A stretch of DNA of 64,000 nt from Mycobacterium sp. PO1 (GTDB lineage Bacteria; Actinomycetota; Actinomycetes; Mycobacteriales; Mycobacteriaceae), in the NCBI RefSeq assembly GCF_017312405.1, contig NZ_BLTG01000051.1:1-64000 (forward strand), written 5' to 3'. The notes beneath the pieces are model-generated. The model worked only from the letters and a program-made list of their open reading frames with translations, ran no database searches and was not told the DNA's origin. Within the stretch, counting starts at the first letter, position 1. Every line of letters begins with the position of its first letter. Below, in pieces: positions 61,560 through 64,000 of the stretch. The translations under genes were made by a program, and so were the position numbers.

Positions 61560-64000
61560 ATGTCCGCTCCACACGCCGAACTCACCGGGTCCGGCCTTGA
61601 CGGGTCTGAATTCGTCGAGGCATCGCTGACCCGCCCCGACGCGCGCGGGACGGTGCGCGTGATCGGCGGCCCCGGCACCGGCAAGAGCAGCCTGTTGGTG
61701 AACACCGCCGCAGCTCACCTGAACGCCGGGCGGGACCCGGAATCGGTTCTGCTGCTGACCGGTTCGGCCCGCCTCGGGGCGCGGGCCAAAGCCGAGATCA
61801 CCGCGACACTGCTGGCGGCGGGGGGTGACGCGGTGATTCGTGAGCCACTGGTGCGGACCGTGCACTCCTACGCGTTCGCGGTGCTGCGGCTGGCCGCCCA
61901 ACGCAACGGCAGCCCTCCGCCCCGGCTGATCACCAGTGCCGAGCAGGACGGGATCATTCGCGAACTGCTCGCCGGCGATATCGAAGACGGCGATGCCTCA
62001 CCGGTGCGCTGGCCCGCCGCCTTGAGGCCGGCCCTGAGCACCGTGAGTTTCGCCACCGAGCTGCGCGACCTGCTGGCCCGGTGCAACGAACGCGGTGTCG
62101 ATCCGCTGGGTCTACAGCGGCTGGGTCGCCGTGCCGACCGACCGGAGTGGCGGGCCGCGGGGCGCTTCGCGCAGGCCTACGAGCAGGTCATGCTGTTGCG
62201 CTCCGCGGTGGGCATGGCTGCGCCGCAGGCCACCATTCCCGCGCTGGGTGCGGCCGAACTCGTGGGTGCGGCGTTGGATGCATTCGCCATGGATCCCGAC
62301 CTGCTGGCCGCCGAACGGGCACGCGTCACGCTGCTGTTGGTCGACGACGCACAACACCTCGATCCGCAGGCGGCGCGGCTGGTGCGGGTGCTCGCCGAAG
62401 GTGCCGAGCTCACCGTGCTGGCCGGTGATCCCCGCCAGACCGTGTTCGGCTACCGCGGCGCCGACCCGGTTCTGCTGCGCGGTGAGGGGACCGAACTCAG
62501 GCTGGACCGGTCGCATCGGTGCTCGACTGCCGTTGCCGGCGCGGTGGCGACGATGGCGCGCAAACTGCCGGGTCTCGAACCGGCCTGGGAGTTCTCCGGA
62601 ACGGACGAGGAGGGCGCGGTGGAGGTGCGGATCGCCGCGTCTCCGCACGCGGAGTCCGCCCTGATCGCCGACGCGCTGCGGCGCGCTCATCTCGGTGAGG
62701 GCGTGCCGTGGCATCGTATGGCGGTCATCGTGCGGTCGATGCCCCGGATGGGCGCGGCGTTGAGCCGCGCGCTGGCGGCCGCCGGCGTGCCGGTGGACCT
62801 GCCTGCGCCGGGGGCGCCGCTGGCCGATCAACCGGCGGTGCGGGCGCTGCTGACGGTCCTGGAAGCCGCCGCCTCCGGTCTCACCGCCGACGCGGCGCTC
62901 GCGCTGGTGACCGGACCGCTGGGGCGGGTCGACCCGGTCTCGCTGCGGCGGTTGCGCCGCGCGCTGCGCCGTGCCGACGGTGAGCCCACGGCGGACTTCG
63001 GTGCCCTCCTGGTGGACGCACTCGATCGCGACCGCAGCGACCTTCCCGAGGATCTGGCCCGCGCGCTGCGCCGGGTCCGCACCGTGCTGGTCGCGGCCCG
63101 CCGCAGCGCGCAGCAGGGTGCGGATCCGCACCACACGCTCTGGCAGGCGTGGAACCGCTCGGGGCTGCAGCGGCGCTGGCTGACGGCCAGTGAGCGCGGC
63201 GGGCCGAGCGGCGCCCAGGCCGACCGTGACCTCGACGCTGTCACCGCGGTGTTCGACGTCGCCGAACGCTACGTCGCCCACACCGCGGGCGCGTCGCTGC
63301 GCGGCCTCATCGACCACATCGAGGCCCTGACACTGCCGCCGGTGCGGCGCGACGACCGCCCCGATGCCGATGCCGACGCGGTCGCGGTGCTCAGCGCGCA
63401 CTCTTCGCTCGGTCGGGAGTGGGATTTCGTGGTCATCGCCGGTGTGCAGGAAGGGCTGTGGCCGAACGTCGCGCCGCGGGGCGGAGTGCTGAACACCCAA
63501 CATCTCGTCGACGTGATCGACGGCGTGGCCGAGCCCGGGCAGCGGAGTTTGTCGAGTCGCGCGCCGCTGCTGGCCGAGGAGCGGCGGTTGCTGTTGGCCG
63601 CGATGGGCCGGGCCCGCCGCCGGCTGTTGGTGACCGCCGTCGACAGTGACGGTGGCGACGACGCCATGCTGCCGTCGGCGTTCGTCGACGAGCTCGCAGC
63701 GCTGAGCGGCGAGCCCGACGCTGATCCGCCGGCACCGATCCGTGCCCCGCGGGTTCTCGCGCCGTCGGCGCTGGTGGGGCGGCTCCGGGCGGTGGTGTGC
63801 GCGCCCGAAGGCGCGGTCGAGGACGGTGAACGAGCCTGCGCCGCAGCCCAGTTGGCGCGGTTGGCGCAAGCGGGTGTGTCCGGGGCGGATCCCGCCTCGT
63901 GGTACGGCATGCGGGAGGTGTCGAGCAGCGAGCCGATGTGGGACGACGACGGCCATGTCGTGACGCTGTCGCCGTCGACGCTGCAGATGCTCTCGGACTG
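61560..64000 (+). CDS. adnA: AdnA subunit of the AdnAB recombination helicase-nuclease (5' part, cut by window end)
   Basis: AdnAB resects double-strand break ends in mycobacteria. The 813 visible codons include Walker A GGPGTGKSS (36-44), the UvrD-type segments VRTVHSYAFAVLRLAA, LLVDDAQHLDP (motif II), LAGDPRQTVFGYRGADP (motif III), LDRSHRCS and, in the second motor domain, VLSAHSSLGREWDFVVIAGVQEG (motif V region) and AAMGRARRRLLVTAV (motif VI). The C-terminal nuclease domain lies beyond the window. ATG 61560 (MSAPHAELTG); the frame is otherwise uninterrupted. Homologue of Rv3202c. Confidence 0.92.
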   Translation, partial: MSAPHAELTGSGLDGSEFVEASLTRPDARGTVRVIGGPGTGKSSLLVNTAAAHLNAGRDPESVLLLTGSARLGARAKAEITATLLAAGGDAVIREPLVRTVHSYAFAVLRLAAQRNGSPPPRLITSAEQDGIIRELLAGDIEDGDASPVRWPAALRPALSTVSFATELRDLLARCNERGVDPLGLQRLGRRADRPEWRAAGRFAQAYEQVMLLRSAVGMAAPQATIPALGAAELVGAALDAFAMDPDLLAAERARVTLLLVDDAQHLDPQAARLVRVLAEGAELTVLAGDPRQTVFGYRGADPVLLRGEGTELRLDRSHRCSTAVAGAVATMARKLPGLEPAWEFSGTDEEGAVEVRIAASPHAESALIADALRRAHLGEGVPWHRMAVIVRSMPRMGAALSRALAAAGVPVDLPAPGAPLADQPAVRALLTVLEAAASGLTADAALALVTGPLGRVDPVSLRRLRRALRRADGEPTADFGALLVDALDRDRSDLPEDLARALRRVRTVLVAARRSAQQGADPHHTLWQAWNRSGLQRRWLTASERGGPSGAQADRDLDAVTAVFDVAERYVAHTAGASLRGLIDHIEALTLPPVRRDDRPDADADAVAVLSAHSSLGREWDFVVIAGVQEGLWPNVAPRGGVLNTQHLVDVIDGVAEPGQRSLSSRAPLLAEERRLLLAAMGRARRRLLVTAVDSDGGDDAMLPSAFVDELAALSGEPDADPPAPIRAPRVLAPSALVGRLRAVVCAPEGAVEDGERACAAAQLARLAQAGVSGADPASWYGMREVSSSEPMWDDDGHVVTLSPSTLQMLSD

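Overview
The window is high-GC actinobacterial DNA. Gene content, gene order and protein sequence point to a rapid-growing Mycobacterium (Mycolicibacterium type). Most of it follows, from memory, the order of the M. tuberculosis segment Rv3247c to Rv3202c: tmk, mtrA-mtrB-lpqB, comF-like, hpf, secA1, the Rv3235-tgs-ppk2-Rv3231c-Rv3230c-desA3 block, rsgA/aroA, sigH-rshA, the TB7.3 biotinyl protein, pdtaS, whiB1, entC, rhlE, fasR, moeZ, lipV and adnA. No tRNA, rRNA, CRISPR array or recognisable IS element was seen.

Region by region. 1-6.1 kb: the start of a secreted protein on the minus strand, thymidylate kinase, an unknown protein, and the MtrAB two-component system with LpqB. 6.2-12.6 kb: two divergent operons encoding a complete meta-cleavage pathway (flavin monooxygenase, extradiol dioxygenase, C-C hydrolase, hydratase, acetaldehyde dehydrogenase, aldolase). 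A TetR regulator follows at 12.7 kb. The same palindrome sits in the divergent promoter and in front of the TetR gene, so one regulon is likely. 13.4-19.7 kb: a Rieske lipoprotein, then an IclR regulator divergent from an aquaglyceroporin and a PEP-dependent dihydroxyacetone kinase (DhaK, DhaL, and one polypeptide joining DhaM, HPr and full-length enzyme I). 19.8-20.8 kb: a nuclease-like gene tightly bracketed by two 62-bp inverted repeats. This whole 6.2-20.8 kb block separates lpqB from the comF-hpf-secA genes it adjoins in M. tuberculosis and looks like accessory DNA.

21-32 kb: comF-like gene (with a 24-bp in-frame tandem repeat), hpf, secA1, a wax ester/TAG synthase family protein, PPK2, and the Rv3230c-DesA3 electron transfer and desaturase pair, whose two promoters share an operator. 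31.9-41.8 kb: aldo/keto reductase, RsgA, AroA, a SRAP DNA-protein crosslink protein, methyltransferases, an SDR, a YbaK deacylase and two membrane proteins. 42-50 kb: SigH and its zinc anti-sigma factor RshA, ribosomal protein bL37, a biotinyl carrier protein, PdtaS, WhiB1, a lipid kinase-like protein, a MymT-like copper metallothionein, a type II dehydroquinase, EntC and a phosphatase. 50-64 kb: ParA-like ATPase, RhlE, MmpS-like protein, FasR, MoeZ, an alkyltransferase-like protein, LipV and the first 813 codons of the AdnA recombination helicase-nuclease.

Non-coding DNA is rich in short tandem and dispersed GC-rich repeats, several ending exactly at stop codons. Many operons are joined by 1-4 nt stop/start overlaps (ATGA, GTGA, TTGA, TGATG). 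Starts given here were chosen by homology, Shine-Dalgarno match and such overlaps. Gene names recalled from M. tuberculosis are from memory, not from a search.
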